From positions 1-47,581 of the forward strand of contig JANQHI010000015.1 in the NCBI GenBank assembly GCA_028282705.1: a stretch of 47,581 nucleotides of DNA, given 5' to 3'. Below, one piece after another: positions 1-9,477 of the stretch. A program made the position numbers and the translations under genes. Source of the stretch: Prolixibacteraceae bacterium (GTDB taxonomy: Bacteria; Bacteroidota; Bacteroidia; Bacteroidales; Prolixibacteraceae). Positions within the stretch are counted from its first letter, which is position 1; each line of letters begins with the position of its first letter. Under the pieces are notes generated by a model. It made no database searches. It was not told the origin of the DNA and was given only the letters and a program-made list of their open reading frames with translations.

Positions 1-1
1 C

Positions 2-91
2 CCTTTGTTCCTTAATGGTTTCCTGGTTGGCTTTAGTGCTTTGGTATTGTGCAGTTTGGGCATTTTTGTTTTAAAGGTAATTGTTTATTAA
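2..91 (+). CDS. C-terminal tail of an unknown membrane protein (partial)
   Basis: An open frame enters from the left edge and stops at TAA 89-91. It encodes 29 residues, very hydrophobic with Leu, Val, Phe and Gly, ending in a short Lys-Val-Ile-Val-Tyr tail. That is the look of a last transmembrane helix. The gene would converge on typA. The opposite strand is also open here, so this is a weak call made on hydrophobicity alone. No family can be named. Confidence 0.33.
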   Translation, partial: PLFLNGFLVGFSALVLCSLGIFVLKVIVY

Positions 92-110
92 TTGAAAACC
101 AACCACCCCT

Positions 111-128
111 CCCTCCTAGCTAGGAGGG
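111..128. terminator. Perfect 18-bp palindrome between convergent genes; possible terminator or dispersed repeat
   Basis: CCCTCCTAGCTAGGAGGG is a perfect inverted repeat lying between the end of the left-edge frame and the end of typA. It would form a 9-bp arm cruciform or a tight RNA hairpin. On the plus strand it is followed by AAAATT rather than a U-tract, so a classical intrinsic terminator is not clear. It could be a bidirectional stop or a member of a palindromic repeat family. Confidence 0.4.
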
Positions 129-161
129 AAAATTATTCAAAATACACAAAAATTATCCTTC

Positions 162-1970
162 TTACAAGGCACTGCTTTTAGCCCTCTTCCTTTCATGCTC
201 ATTCAACAGTATCTTCCTTAACCTCAATGATTTTGGAGTCACCTCAATATACTCATCTTCAGCTACATATTCCATTGCTTCTTCCAATGAAAATTTAATA
301 GGAGGTGCAATAAAAGCTTTATCATCAGAGCCTGCTGCCCTTACATTGGAAAGTTTTTTAGTCCTGGTTATATTCACTGTCAGGTCATCCTGCCTGGTGT
401 TTTCACCAATTACCTGCCCTGCGTAAACTTCCTCATTAGGTTCTATAAAAAACTTACCCCTATCCTGTAGTTTATCAATTGAATAAGCAATAGCTATCCC
501 TGTTTCAATAGCAATCAGTGAGCCATTTTTCCTTCCAGGGATAGCTCCTTTCCATGGCTGGAATTCCAGGAACCTGTGGGCAATTACAGCCTCCCCTTCA
601 GTGGCTGTAAGTATTTGGTTTGACATGCCAATTAACCCCCTGGCTGGGATTTCAAATTCCAATGAAAGCCTGTCATTTTTATGCTCAATATTCAGGATAT
701 TCCCTTTCCTTTTGGTGGCAATTTCAATTACTTTCCCTGAAAACTCTTCAGGCACATGGACAGTCAGCAATTCAACTGGCTCACATTTAATCCCATCTAT
801 TTCTTTAATGATCACCTGAGGCTGCCCCAGTTGGAACTCATACCCTTCCCTTCTCATGGTTTCCACCAGGATTGACAAGTGCAATATCCCCCTGCCAAAT
901 ACCAATAGTTTTTCAGGTGAATCAGTCTCTTTTATCCTCATTGCCAGGTTCTTCTCTAACTCTTTGTATAACCTGTCACGAATATGCCTTGAGGTTACAT
1001 AAGCCCCTTCTTTGCCAAAAAACGGGGAATTATTGATGGTAAACAACATACTCATGGTTGGTTCGTCAACAGCAATCCTTTTTAAAGGTTCAGGGTCTTC
1101 AGCATCAGCTATGGTATCTCCTATATCAAAGTCTTCAGGCCCAAGTACAGCACAAATCTCGCCTGCCTGAAGCTCAGTTTTTACCTTTTCTTTTCCCAAT
1201 CCCTCAAACCTGTAAAGCTCTTTCACAACTGATTTTATTATACTGCCATCTTTTTGGGCAATAGCCACTGGCATACCTGCTTTTATACTACCTCTTGATA
1301 TCCTTCCAACTGCAATCCTTCCCAGGTATGATGAATAATCCAATGAGCTGATCTGCATTTGAAGTGTGCCATCAGGGAATTCAGGTGCAGGTATCTGTTC
1401 AACAATGGTATCCAATAAATACTGGATATTATCAGTTGGTGCTTTCCAGTCAGCAGCCATCCATCCTTGTTTTGATGAGCCAAAGACAGTATGAAAATCC
1501 AATTGTTCATCATCAGCTCCCAGGCTAAGCATTAGGTCAAATACATCTTCCTGCACTTCATCAGGCCGGCAATTGGGTTTATCCACTTTATTAACCACAA
1601 CAATAGGCTTCAATTTACCCTCTAAAGCCTTTTGCAGGACAAACCTTGTTTGTGGCATAGGGCCTTCAAAGGCATCAACCAAAAGCAATACCCCATCAGC
1701 CATATTCAACACACGCTCAACTTCCCCACCAAAATCAGAGTGCCCAGGGGTATCAATAATATTGATTTTTACCCCTTTATACCTTACTGAAACATTTTTA
1801 GACAAGATGGTTATCCCACGTTCCCTTTCCAGGTCATTTGAATCCAATATCAGGTCATCCACCTGTTGGTTATCCCTGAAAAGTTTTACCTGGTGCAAAA
1901 TCCTGTCAACCAGTGTAGTTTTGCCATGGTCAACATGGGCAATAATTGCTATATTCCTGATATCATGCAT
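162..1970 (-). CDS. typA: Ribosome-associated GTPase TypA/BipA
   Basis: A translational GTPase of the EF-G superfamily, 602 residues, the usual length for TypA/BipA. The first residues carry the G1 loop AHVDHGKTTL, followed by the switch region RERGITIL, the G3 motif DTPGHSDF and the G4 motif NKVDK. The C-terminal BipA domain includes the ARGLIGM stretch. The frame stays open upstream to 2177, but I start it at ATG 1970 because MHDIRNIAIIAHVDHG is the normal family start, GAGAGGT sits just before it, and a promoter-like box lies within the apparent extension. In other bacteria the protein binds ribosomes and helps 50S assembly, mainly under cold or stress. It stands alone between convergent and divergent neighbours. 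Identification is very secure. Confidence 0.96.
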   Translation of the reverse strand: MHDIRNIAIIAHVDHGKTTLVDRILHQVKLFRDNQQVDDLILDSNDLERERGITILSKNVSVRYKGVKINIIDTPGHSDFGGEVERVLNMADGVLLLVDAFEGPMPQTRFVLQKALEGKLKPIVVVNKVDKPNCRPDEVQEDVFDLMLSLGADDEQLDFHTVFGSSKQGWMAADWKAPTDNIQYLLDTIVEQIPAPEFPDGTLQMQISSLDYSSYLGRIAVGRISRGSIKAGMPVAIAQKDGSIIKSVVKELYRFEGLGKEKVKTELQAGEICAVLGPEDFDIGDTIADAEDPEPLKRIAVDEPTMSMLFTINNSPFFGKEGAYVTSRHIRDRLYKELEKNLAMRIKETDSPEKLLVFGRGILHLSILVETMRREGYEFQLGQPQVIIKEIDGIKCEPVELLTVHVPEEFSGKVIEIATKRKGNILNIEHKNDRLSLEFEIPARGLIGMSNQILTATEGEAVIAHRFLEFQPWKGAIPGRKNGSLIAIETGIAIAYSIDKLQDRGKFFIEPNEEVYAGQVIGENTRQDDLTVNITRTKKLSNVRAAGSDDKAFIAPPIKFSLEEAMEYVAEDEYIEVTPKSLRLRKILLNEHERKRAKSSAL

Positions 1971-1991
1971 ACCTCTCAATTTTAACGGGCG

Positions 1992-2020
1992 CAAAAGTAA
2001 CCTTTCTGCTGGAACAGAAA
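1992..2020 (-). promoter_or_regulatory. Putative Bacteroidota-type promoter of typA
   Basis: On the minus strand TACTTTTG (1992-1999) matches the Bacteroidota -7 box TAnnTTTG exactly. A T-rich stretch lies about 18 bp upstream where the -33 TTTG would be, but it matches only loosely. Transcription would begin about 15 bp before ATG 1970, which supports that start over the longer frame. Confidence 0.4.
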
Positions 2021-2262
2021 AATGTTTTACTCCCAAAACCTCTTTTTTAACTATATGATAGGATTGATTTGAGGTTGGTTTCTGTTGTGGATTCCTTAAG
2101 GATTTTTTTTCCTGACATATTTCTATGTTATTCAGCATTAAAATAGCCAACACAAAGCTTTGCGTTAAGGCATGCAAGTCTCCTTAAAAAATACTTATTG
2201 GTATCACCTGTTTTTTTTAGGATATTTGTACCTCACAAAGTATAACCTTAAATCCAACTGGC

Positions 2263-3774
2263 ATGAAAATCAGCACTTTACTCATCAATGTTTTTATATC
2301 CTGTATTTTATCTGGGTGCATTTCACCCTCAAAGAAAGAAGAAACCAAAGCTACCCCAAAATATACACCCAGCTGGGAATCATTAGCCAAACACAATGAG
2401 GAGCCAGATTGGTTTAAAGATGCAAAGTTTGGTATTTACTTCCATTGGGGAGTTTATTCAGTACCTGCATTTGGCAATGAATGGTATCCAAGGCATATGC
2501 ATTTTGAGAAAAAGAGGGAATTCCAACACCACCTAAAAAAATATGGGCATCCTTCTGAATTTGGGTACCATGATTTTATCCCACTATTTAAAGCTGAGAA
2601 TTTTGACGCCCAGGAATGGGCAGGGCTTTTCAAAAAAGCAGGAGCCAGGTTTGCTGGTCCTGTTGCTGAACACCATGATGGGTTTTCAATGTGGGCAAGC
2701 AAAGTTACCCCCTGGAATGCATTGGGTAAAGGCCCAAAACGTGACATTACAGGAGAACTGGAGAAAGCCATAAAAGGAAATGGCATGAAGTTTATAACCA
2801 CATTCCACCATGCACGGCACTTACAGAGGTATGACAAAACAGAAACAAAATTTAGTAACAGCCATTACCCACTTTTTGAAGGGATGCCCCCTGCTAACAC
2901 AAATGAAGAAACAAAATACCTCTATGGCAATATGCCAGAAGAAGAATGGTTGGAATCTATTTGGTTTGGAAAACTAAAAGAGGTCATAGGCAACTACCAA
3001 CCTGACATTATTTGGTTTGATTCATGGTTGGATCAAATACCTGAAAGTTACCGCCAAAAATTTTGTGCTTTCTATTTGAATGAAGCTCAAAAGTGGGGAA
3101 AAGAAGTGGTAATTGTACGCAAACAAAATGACCTGCCCCTTGATGTAAGTATTGATGACCTGGAAAAATCGCGTAAAAATGAAATGGGGAAAAAGGTGTG
3201 GATGGCTGATGAAACAGTTAGCACAGGAAGCTGGTGTTATACTGAGAATTTAACTATAAAACCAGCAGCTGATGTATTGCATGTACTAATTGATATTGCA
3301 AGTAAAAATGGGGTACTCCTGCTTAATATTTCCCCTAAAGCAGATGGTACAATCACTGATGGCCAAAAAGATGTATTGCTTAAGCTGGGAGAATGGTTGG
3401 GAAAATATGGGGAAGCTATCTATGAAACAAGGCCATGGTATACTTTTGGTGAAGGACCAACAAAAGAACCTGAAGGGCATTTCAGAAACCATAATGAGTT
3501 CCTGAAAATAAAATATTCAAATGCTGATGTTAGGTATACCACCAAAGGGAAAGATATTTATGCCACAGTTTTAGGTTCGCCAACACCAAATAAAGAGGTA
3601 CTTTTTAAAGCTTTTGCTGAAAATAGTTTGCCAAACCCTATAACCATAAATGATGTTTCAGTATTGGGATGTAGTGAAAAAATAAAATGGGATTTGTGTC
3701 CAGGAGGCTTAAAAGTAAAGGTCCCTTCAGAAGAAGTTGACCAAATGGCAGTGGTATTTAAGATTGAAACCTAA
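2263..3774 (+). CDS. Alpha-L-fucosidase, GH29, lipoprotein
   Basis: A retaining exo-alpha-L-fucosidase of 503 residues. A lipoprotein signal peptide with lipobox LSGC (Cys19) predicts anchoring in the outer membrane or periplasm. The GH29 core begins at DWFKDAKFGIYFHWGVYSVP (about 49-68), continues through AEHHDGFSMW (His137, His138, Asp139) and reaches the barrel strand DIIWFDSW, where Asp253 is the expected nucleophile. The C-terminal part resembles the usual beta-sandwich. The residue after the nucleophile is Ser rather than the common Gly. It is a single gene divergent from typA and about 20 kb from the main glycan locus, so it is probably transcribed alone. Family assignment is firm; linkage specificity is unknown. 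Confidence 0.93.
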   Translation: MKISTLLINVFISCILSGCISPSKKEETKATPKYTPSWESLAKHNEEPDWFKDAKFGIYFHWGVYSVPAFGNEWYPRHMHFEKKREFQHHLKKYGHPSEFGYHDFIPLFKAENFDAQEWAGLFKKAGARFAGPVAEHHDGFSMWASKVTPWNALGKGPKRDITGELEKAIKGNGMKFITTFHHARHLQRYDKTETKFSNSHYPLFEGMPPANTNEETKYLYGNMPEEEWLESIWFGKLKEVIGNYQPDIIWFDSWLDQIPESYRQKFCAFYLNEAQKWGKEVVIVRKQNDLPLDVSIDDLEKSRKNEMGKKVWMADETVSTGSWCYTENLTIKPAADVLHVLIDIASKNGVLLLNISPKADGTITDGQKDVLLKLGEWLGKYGEAIYETRPWYTFGEGPTKEPEGHFRNHNEFLKIKYSNADVRYTTKGKDIYATVLGSPTPNKEVLFKAFAENSLPNPITINDVSVLGCSEKIKWDLCPGGLKVKVPSEEVDQMAVVFKIET

Positions 3775-3907
3775 CCATTTTTTATAAATAATCCCCTTCT
3801 ATTCATCAAATGATGGGCATTAAAAACCCACAAGAAACAATTAATAAATTCCATACAATAGCTGGACTTATCAATATCTTACACCTTTTGAGTTGAAATA
3901 ATCTTTG

Positions 3908-3938
3908 TCCCAGAGGGATAAAATATTTATAAAAAAAG
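3908..3938. repeat. Short hairpin plus AT-rich tail, possible dispersed repeat
   Basis: TCCCAGAGGGA forms a tiny hairpin (TCCC/GGGA) followed by an AT-rich run. Similar small hairpins with an AAATATTTAT tail are familiar to me from intergenic DNA of Bacteroidota, but only one copy is seen here. The rest of the 3775-3980 gap shows nothing else. Confidence 0.22.
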
Positions 3939-3980
3939 GTTGTACTAGATACCCCTTAAGCACCAGAGGAGCTAAACCTG

Positions 3981-6896
3981 TCACTTCAATAGGTTCAGGA
4001 TTTCATCTTTAGATATTTCTTTGAATGGATTATTTGAATTGATGAATGTATCAGCCAGCTTGCTCTTTTGTTGTTGCAGTTGAAGGATTTTTTCTTCAAT
4101 AGAGCTTTCAGTAATAAACCTGTAAACAAACACATGCTTATCCTGCCCAATCCTATGTGCCCTGCTTATGGCCTGGTTTTCAGCAGCAGGGTTCCACCAG
4201 GGGTCAATAATAAACACATAATCAGCTTGTGTCAGGTTAAGCCCTACCCCACCTGCTTTTAATGAAATCAAGAATACCTGTTTAGCTGGGTCATCCTGGA
4301 AACCTGCAATAACCTCTTTCCTGTTGGTTGTTTGCCCTGTGAGCTTGCAATACCCCCATTTATTTTTATTTAACCCATTTTCAATTAGATCAAGGTGCTG
4401 GACAAATGCTGAAAAGATCAGTACCTTGTGCCCTTCTGCTATAATATTATTCAATGAACGGAAAATTTCATTGTACTTCCCTGATTCCAAAACATTTTCT
4501 TTATCCAACAATTGGGGGTGGTTGGCCAACTGCCTTAACCTGGTTAACCCTTGCAACAGGATAAAAGATGATTTATCAACCCCTTCCTTTTCAATATTAT
4601 CAAGGATTGTGTTCCTGATCACTGATTTTTCATGTTCATAAATTGATGACTGCCCCTCTTCCATAGGGCAATACCTCACCTGTTCCATCAATGGGGGAAG
4701 CTCTTTGGCTACTTCTGTTTTAGTCCTCCTCAACACAAAAGGCCTTATTAGAACCTGCAATTTTTCTTTCTTTTCCTGGTTATTGTGCTTTTCAATGGGG
4801 GTTATAAAAGCCCTCCTGAAATAAGCCAGGTTACCTAACAACCCCTTATTCAGGAAATTGACCTGAGCCCATAGATCAGTGAGTGAGTTTTCAATAGGTG
4901 TCCCTGTGAGTGTAAGCCTGTATTGAGATTTTAAACCAAGGATGGTTTTATAGGTTTTGGAATTTGGGTTTTTAATGTACTGGCTTTCATCCAATATAAG
5001 GTAATAAAAAGTAAGCCCTGACATCAACGCAGCATCATTCCTTACGGTCCCATAAGTAGTAAGGATTACATCATAATGCTGGCAAACTGTTTCCAGGCTA
5101 ACATTTTTCTTCCTTTTCACCCCCACATGGCTGTATATTTTCAAAGAAGGGGCAAATTTCTCAATTTCATTTTCCCAATTGTGCACCAATGAAGTAGGGA
5201 CAACAATTAAAGAAGCAGGTTGGGATGGTTCATCATCCTTTTGTGTTTCAAACAACCCCATGGGTAAAACTTGCTCCTGGTTTCCATCCTTTTTTGTTTT
5301 CAGCAACAATGTGAGTGTTTGCAACGTTTTGCCAAGCCCCATATCATCAGCAAGGCAGCCACCAAACCCATTCCTGTTTAAATGGAAAAGCCATTTGTAA
5401 CCTATCTCCTGGTAGCCCCTTAATCTGGCTTTTAACCCTTCTGGGGGTTTTATTTTTATCCCTTCACGAAGGCTTAAACCATTTAATTTTTGTACCACCT
5501 CATGAGGGATACCCTTCAGGTTATTTTTCAGGATTGAAAAATGGTGCTTCTTAAATTTTAGGTTATTCCCATCTGTTTTGCTGTATGGTATAATATCAGA
5601 AAACTGGGCAAACCACTCTTCAGGTAAAATAGCTATTGTACCATCAGGCAATTCAAATTCTTTTGTCCCCGATAAAATGTACTTTTTAAGCTTTACAAAT
5701 GGAATATTGTAATCACCAAAGCTAACTGTGGCAAACACATCAAACCAGTCCTTTTTTGCCTGCAACCCAAGTTTTAATTCCTGCTTTCCTGTGAAAAACT
5801 TTTTCTTATAACTTTCCTGGGCAATCTCGACCCCTTGCTTTTTTAATTCACCACTATTTTTATTGAGCCAGTTGACCAACTCATGCAAAGCTTCTTCTTT
5901 TTCCAACAATTCAAATCCTTTGGGTAGGTAGTAACCTATATTTTTTTGAAGCCCCATTCCATCAAGGATTTCAATGATATATTGCTCCCATCCTCTATCC
6001 CTTTTTATTTTCCTAAAAGCATAGTTATTCCCGTTTTTTTCCAGGATAACTGCCATTTCCTTGATTGAATCAGCCAGGAATTTCTCACCACCATAACTGA
6101 ATTTCAGGATTAAAACAGGGTTTAATTGCAAATTGGGTTCAAGTGATAAATAGGCATGCTTATCAGGCTGGCCTTCATAAATATCAAAACCAATAGCCTC
6201 TACCTTATTATCTCTTATGGTATTTAATATGAATGAGTTATAATATTTTCCCTCAAGAGAAGCAGGGATATTAACAAACTCTTTCTCAAAAAATGGGGTA
6301 AGTTTTTTGGCTATTAAGTTTTCAAAAGCAATAAGCTTATATTGATATAGTAAAATTGCAGGGTTGCTGTTTATGATGGTAATATTCTTATTTTGTACCG
6401 TAAAATAACCACCATCCTGAATGATTTTCAAACTATATTTAGTACCAACCTCATTTCTTTCAAAATGGAATTCTGCTTCAGCAAATGATTTATTTACAAC
6501 AACCTCATCTTCATCATACAGGTTGGCATACTTTGCTTCTTTCTGAAACAAACGTGTGGAACCGTTCATTAATAGTTGTACACACCTAAACAATTGCTTT
6601 TCAATAAATGGGCTTACCTGTTTCTGGAAAGTTTCAGGCTTTAATTTTCTAAAAAAATCAGACACATTTTGCTCGCGCGAAAATTTTTTCACTAGCTTTT
6701 CATCACTGTATTTTTCAATGGTTTCCACTAATTCTATTTCATTACCATTGAAATCATATCCTTGTTCAGTTAGGTTTTGCTTCCTCAACAATGAATGGAT
6801 AGTATAAAATGGACCATTTTTATACATAAGGTATGGGGCAAACACATAACCCAAGTACCTGTGCTGAATTAAAGCTATTATAAATTCCAGATGCAT
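3981..6896 (-). CDS. SNF2/RapA-type DEAD/DEAH-box helicase
   Basis: A Swi2/Snf2 family ATP-dependent DNA translocase of 971 residues from the chosen start. The N-terminal 480 residues are poorly conserved and fit the regulatory arm of bacterial SNF2 proteins. The motor then shows motif I DDMGLGKTLQTL (about 517-528), motif Ia VVPTSLVHNW, a Walker B written DESQ rather than DEAH, motif III LTGTPIENSLTDLW, and a C-terminal helicase lobe with LISLKAGGVGLNLT and ISRAHRIGQ. The longest frame starts at a TTG (6944); ATG 6896 is preferred because AAAAAGGGAT precedes it and the protein then starts in the family style. Such proteins remodel nucleoprotein or RNA polymerase complexes; the specific target is unknown. 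No restriction or defence genes lie beside it, so a stand-alone housekeeping role is likely. Confidence 0.92.
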   Translation of the reverse strand: MHLEFIIALIQHRYLGYVFAPYLMYKNGPFYTIHSLLRKQNLTEQGYDFNGNEIELVETIEKYSDEKLVKKFSREQNVSDFFRKLKPETFQKQVSPFIEKQLFRCVQLLMNGSTRLFQKEAKYANLYDEDEVVVNKSFAEAEFHFERNEVGTKYSLKIIQDGGYFTVQNKNITIINSNPAILLYQYKLIAFENLIAKKLTPFFEKEFVNIPASLEGKYYNSFILNTIRDNKVEAIGFDIYEGQPDKHAYLSLEPNLQLNPVLILKFSYGGEKFLADSIKEMAVILEKNGNNYAFRKIKRDRGWEQYIIEILDGMGLQKNIGYYLPKGFELLEKEEALHELVNWLNKNSGELKKQGVEIAQESYKKKFFTGKQELKLGLQAKKDWFDVFATVSFGDYNIPFVKLKKYILSGTKEFELPDGTIAILPEEWFAQFSDIIPYSKTDGNNLKFKKHHFSILKNNLKGIPHEVVQKLNGLSLREGIKIKPPEGLKARLRGYQEIGYKWLFHLNRNGFGGCLADDMGLGKTLQTLTLLLKTKKDGNQEQVLPMGLFETQKDDEPSQPASLIVVPTSLVHNWENEIEKFAPSLKIYSHVGVKRKKNVSLETVCQHYDVILTTYGTVRNDAALMSGLTFYYLILDESQYIKNPNSKTYKTILGLKSQYRLTLTGTPIENSLTDLWAQVNFLNKGLLGNLAYFRRAFITPIEKHNNQEKKEKLQVLIRPFVLRRTKTEVAKELPPLMEQVRYCPMEEGQSSIYEHEKSVIRNTILDNIEKEGVDKSSFILLQGLTRLRQLANHPQLLDKENVLESGKYNEIFRSLNNIIAEGHKVLIFSAFVQHLDLIENGLNKNKWGYCKLTGQTTNRKEVIAGFQDDPAKQVFLISLKAGGVGLNLTQADYVFIIDPWWNPAAENQAISRAHRIGQDKHVFVYRFITESSIEEKILQLQQQKSKLADTFINSNNPFKEISKDEILNLLK

Positions 6897-7101
6897 ATCC
6901 CTTTTTAACAAATTCAAAAGATTCAGGATAAAAATTCCAGCCAACTTTTTTTTATGCTGGATTTTTAATCAAACTTTAAATATAAAGAAGAAATCTGCTC
7001 AACTTGCCCCCAACTGTAAATTATTAAGGTTAATTTAAAAGAACCTGTTTAGATGTTTTTTGACATCTTTTGGTTGTGTAAAAAGTGAATTTTGCCCATA
7101 A

Positions 7102-7129
7102 TTTGTAGATATATTGTTTTTTATTTTTG
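7102..7129 (+). promoter_or_regulatory. Possible promoter of the nfn-like operon
   Basis: TATTTTTG at 7122-7129 fits TAnnTTTG and TTTG at 7102-7105 could be the -33 box. The 16-bp spacer is shorter than the usual 19-21, and the DNA is very AT-rich, so chance matches are likely. Confidence 0.28.
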
Positions 7130-7150
7130 GTTTTTTTAAATCAAAAATCA

Positions 7151-7975
7151 ATGAACAAGATCGTCCATAAAGAAATTTTTTCTGAAAAGGTTGTAAAATT
7201 TGATGTAGAAGCTCCCTTGATAGCCAAATCAAGGAAACCTGGGCATTTCATCATCCTGCGTGTTGGAGAAAAGGGAGAGAGAATCCCATTGACCATTGCA
7301 TCAGCTGACACCAATGCTGGGACAATTAGCATAGTTGTACAGAATGTTGGGGTAAGTTCAGCAAAACTTTGTGCACTTGAAGTTGGCGATTACCTTACTG
7401 ACCTGGTTGGACCACTGGGGAAAGCCACTGAAATACACAAAGTTGGGACTGTACTTACATGTGGTGGAGGTGTAGGGGTCGCCCCTCTTTTACCCATTGT
7501 TGAAGGATTTAAAAAAGCAGGGAACAGGGTTGTTTCAATCCTTGCTGCCAGGAACAAAGACCTGATTATCCTTGAAGATGAAATTGCAAAATGGTCCGAT
7601 GAGGTGATCATTATGACTGATGATGGCTCTTATGGGAAAAAAGGGTTGGTAACACATGGTGCTGAAGAGGTCATCAAACGTGAAAAGATTGATGAGTGCA
7701 TAGCCATTGGCCCTGCTGTTATGATGAAGTTTACAGCCTTGCTCACCCAGAAATATGAGATACCTACCCAGGCCAGCCTGAACTCTATAATGGTTGATGG
7801 TACAGGGATGTGTGGGGCCTGTAGGGTAACTGTGGGTGGACGCACCTATTTCACTTGCGTGGATGGCCCTGAGTTTGATGCCCATCAAATTGATTTTGAT
7901 GAAATGATCAAACGTTTGGGGGGATATGTGGAGGAAGAAAAAGCAGCTTATGAACGATTTCAGGTACTGAATTAA
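7151..7975 (+). CDS. NfnA/SudB-like FAD/NAD-binding, [2Fe-2S] subunit
   Basis: A 274-residue ferredoxin-NADP reductase-like electron-transfer protein of the PyrK/NfnA/SudB group. Residues 1-95 form the FAD barrel with the RIPLTIA segment; 97-210 form the NAD(P) fold with TCGGGVGVAPLLP. The C-terminal cluster loop reads Asp216-(4 residues)-Cys221-x2-Cys224-x11-Cys236, giving three cysteines plus an aspartate. NfnA structures have a [2Fe-2S] cluster with an Asp ligand, so this favours NfnA over canonical PyrK. The frame also allows TTG 7127, but ATG 7151 is the natural start. It is 11 bp upstream of the NfnB-like gene, as expected for the small subunit of a transhydrogenase/bifurcating complex (NADH, NADPH and ferredoxin). 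Sulfide dehydrogenase (SudB) remains an alternative name. Confidence 0.88.
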   Translation: MNKIVHKEIFSEKVVKFDVEAPLIAKSRKPGHFIILRVGEKGERIPLTIASADTNAGTISIVVQNVGVSSAKLCALEVGDYLTDLVGPLGKATEIHKVGTVLTCGGGVGVAPLLPIVEGFKKAGNRVVSILAARNKDLIILEDEIAKWSDEVIIMTDDGSYGKKGLVTHGAEEVIKREKIDECIAIGPAVMMKFTALLTQKYEIPTQASLNSIMVDGTGMCGACRVTVGGRTYFTCVDGPEFDAHQIDFDEMIKRLGGYVEEEKAAYERFQVLN

Positions 7976-7986
7976 AACCAGCTAAC

Positions 7987-9477
7987 ATGTCATTTACAAA
8001 AGAATTTTTAAAGCAAGAACGTGAAGCCCAGTGGCGCTTGGATTTACGTAATACAATAAAAAATAAAGAGAGGGCTGCAATAGAAAGAGTTAGCATGCCC
8101 GAACTTGACCCCATTGAAAGGGCCAAAGAACAAAGGGTTGAAGTAAATACAGGCTTGCCAGTGGAAGCTGCACAGAAAGAAGCCAGCAGGTGTATGGATT
8201 GTGTAAACCCAACCTGTATTGATGGCTGCCCAGTTAGCATAAACATCCCAAAGTTTGTGAAATACATTGAAAAGGGTGACTTTATGGATGCTGCAACTAC
8301 TTTAAAGGAAACAAATTCATTACCTGCTGTTTGTGGAAGGGTTTGCCCACAAGAAAAACAATGTGAAGCACAATGTTTTTATGTCCAGAAAATGAAAAAA
8401 CCAGCTGTGGCAATAGGGTACCTTGAAAGGTTTGCTGCTGATTATGAAAGGGAATCAGGGGTACAGAACCTCCCCAAAGTAGCTGAACTAAATGGAAGGA
8501 AAGTAGCAGCCATAGGCTCAGGGCCTGCATCCTTGGCTTTTGCTGGTGACATGGTGAAAATGGGCTATGATGTAACTGTTTTTGAAGCCCTACATGAAAT
8601 TGGTGGGGTACTAAAATATGGGATCCCTGAATTTAGGCTGCCAAACAGCACTGTTGATTTGGAGTTGGACACTTTGGAAAAACTTGGGGTAAAGTTTGAA
8701 AAAAATTACATTGTTGGGAAAACAGCTTCATTTGATGACCTAAAAGGACTAGGTTTTGAAGCATTTTTTGTAGCCAGTGGAGCAGGTTTACCAAACTTTA
8801 TGAATATCCCAGGGGAAAATTATAATGGTATTTTATCATCAAATGAGTACCTTACAAGGGTGAACCTTATGAATGCTGCTGAAGAAGACTTTGATACACC
8901 TGTTTTGTTTGGTAAAAATGTGGCAGTAATTGGTGGTGGCAATACTGCCATGGATTCTGTGCGCACAGCAAAACGCCTGGGTGCTGACAGGTCAATGATC
9001 ATTTACAGGCGTTCGCGTGAAGAAATGCCTGCACGTGTTGAAGAGGTGAACCATGCATTGGAGGAAGACATAGAATTTATGAACCTGAACAACCCTGTTG
9101 AATACTTTGCTGATGAAAATGGCAGGGTGAACAGGATGCGCCTCCTGAAAATGGAACTGGGCGAGCCTGATGCTTCAGGGAGGAGAAGGCCTGTGCCTGT
9201 TGAAGGTTCTGAATATGATGTACCTGTCGACCTGGTGGTTGTGGCTATTGGGGTATCTCCAAACCCTTTGATACCATCAGCAATGCCCAACCTGGAAGTA
9301 AGCAAGTGGGGAACCATTGAAGTGGATATGGATACCATGCAAAGCTCAATCCCTGAAATTTTTGCAGGAGGTGATATTGTGCGTGGTGGTGCCACTGTAA
9401 TCCTTGCCATGGGTGATGGGCGCAAAGCTGCTGCTGGCATGGATAAGTATTTGAAAGAAAAATATTCAACAAACTAA
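7987..9477 (+). CDS. NfnB/SudA/GltD-like NADPH oxidoreductase
   Basis: A 496-residue member of the glutamate-synthase small-subunit family, often annotated as homotetrameric GltA. Two iron-sulfur Cys sets are complete: Cys69-x2-Cys72-x4-Cys77-x3-Cys81 and Cys116-x3-Cys120-x5-Cys126-x3-Cys130. An FAD motif GSGPAS follows at 177-182 (Ser replaces the usual Gly), then a NADPH fold with VIGGGNTAMDSVRTAKR and a C-terminal FAD motif FAGGDIVRGGATVILAMGDG. Pairing with the upstream NfnA-like gene points to an Nfn-type complex that couples NADPH to NADH and ferredoxin, the bifurcating FAD lying in this subunit in known enzymes. No glutamate synthase large subunit is next to it, which argues against a GltD role. 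The stop overlaps the next start as TAATG, so translation is probably coupled. Confidence 0.9.
   Translation: MSFTKEFLKQEREAQWRLDLRNTIKNKERAAIERVSMPELDPIERAKEQRVEVNTGLPVEAAQKEASRCMDCVNPTCIDGCPVSINIPKFVKYIEKGDFMDAATTLKETNSLPAVCGRVCPQEKQCEAQCFYVQKMKKPAVAIGYLERFAADYERESGVQNLPKVAELNGRKVAAIGSGPASLAFAGDMVKMGYDVTVFEALHEIGGVLKYGIPEFRLPNSTVDLELDTLEKLGVKFEKNYIVGKTASFDDLKGLGFEAFFVASGAGLPNFMNIPGENYNGILSSNEYLTRVNLMNAAEEDFDTPVLFGKNVAVIGGGNTAMDSVRTAKRLGADRSMIIYRRSREEMPARVEEVNHALEEDIEFMNLNNPVEYFADENGRVNRMRLLKMELGEPDASGRRRPVPVEGSEYDVPVDLVVVAIGVSPNPLIPSAMPNLEVSKWGTIEVDMDTMQSSIPEIFAGGDIVRGGATVILAMGDGRKAAAGMDKYLKEKYSTN

Noticed and set aside
1573-2058. 161-codon frame on the plus strand inside typA
   Set aside because: It is antisense to a highly conserved GTPase core, and its protein has no family resemblance.
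3981-6896. SNF2 helicase as part of a phage-defence system
   Set aside because: No methyltransferase, nuclease or other defence gene is adjacent; neighbours are metabolic genes with their own promoters.
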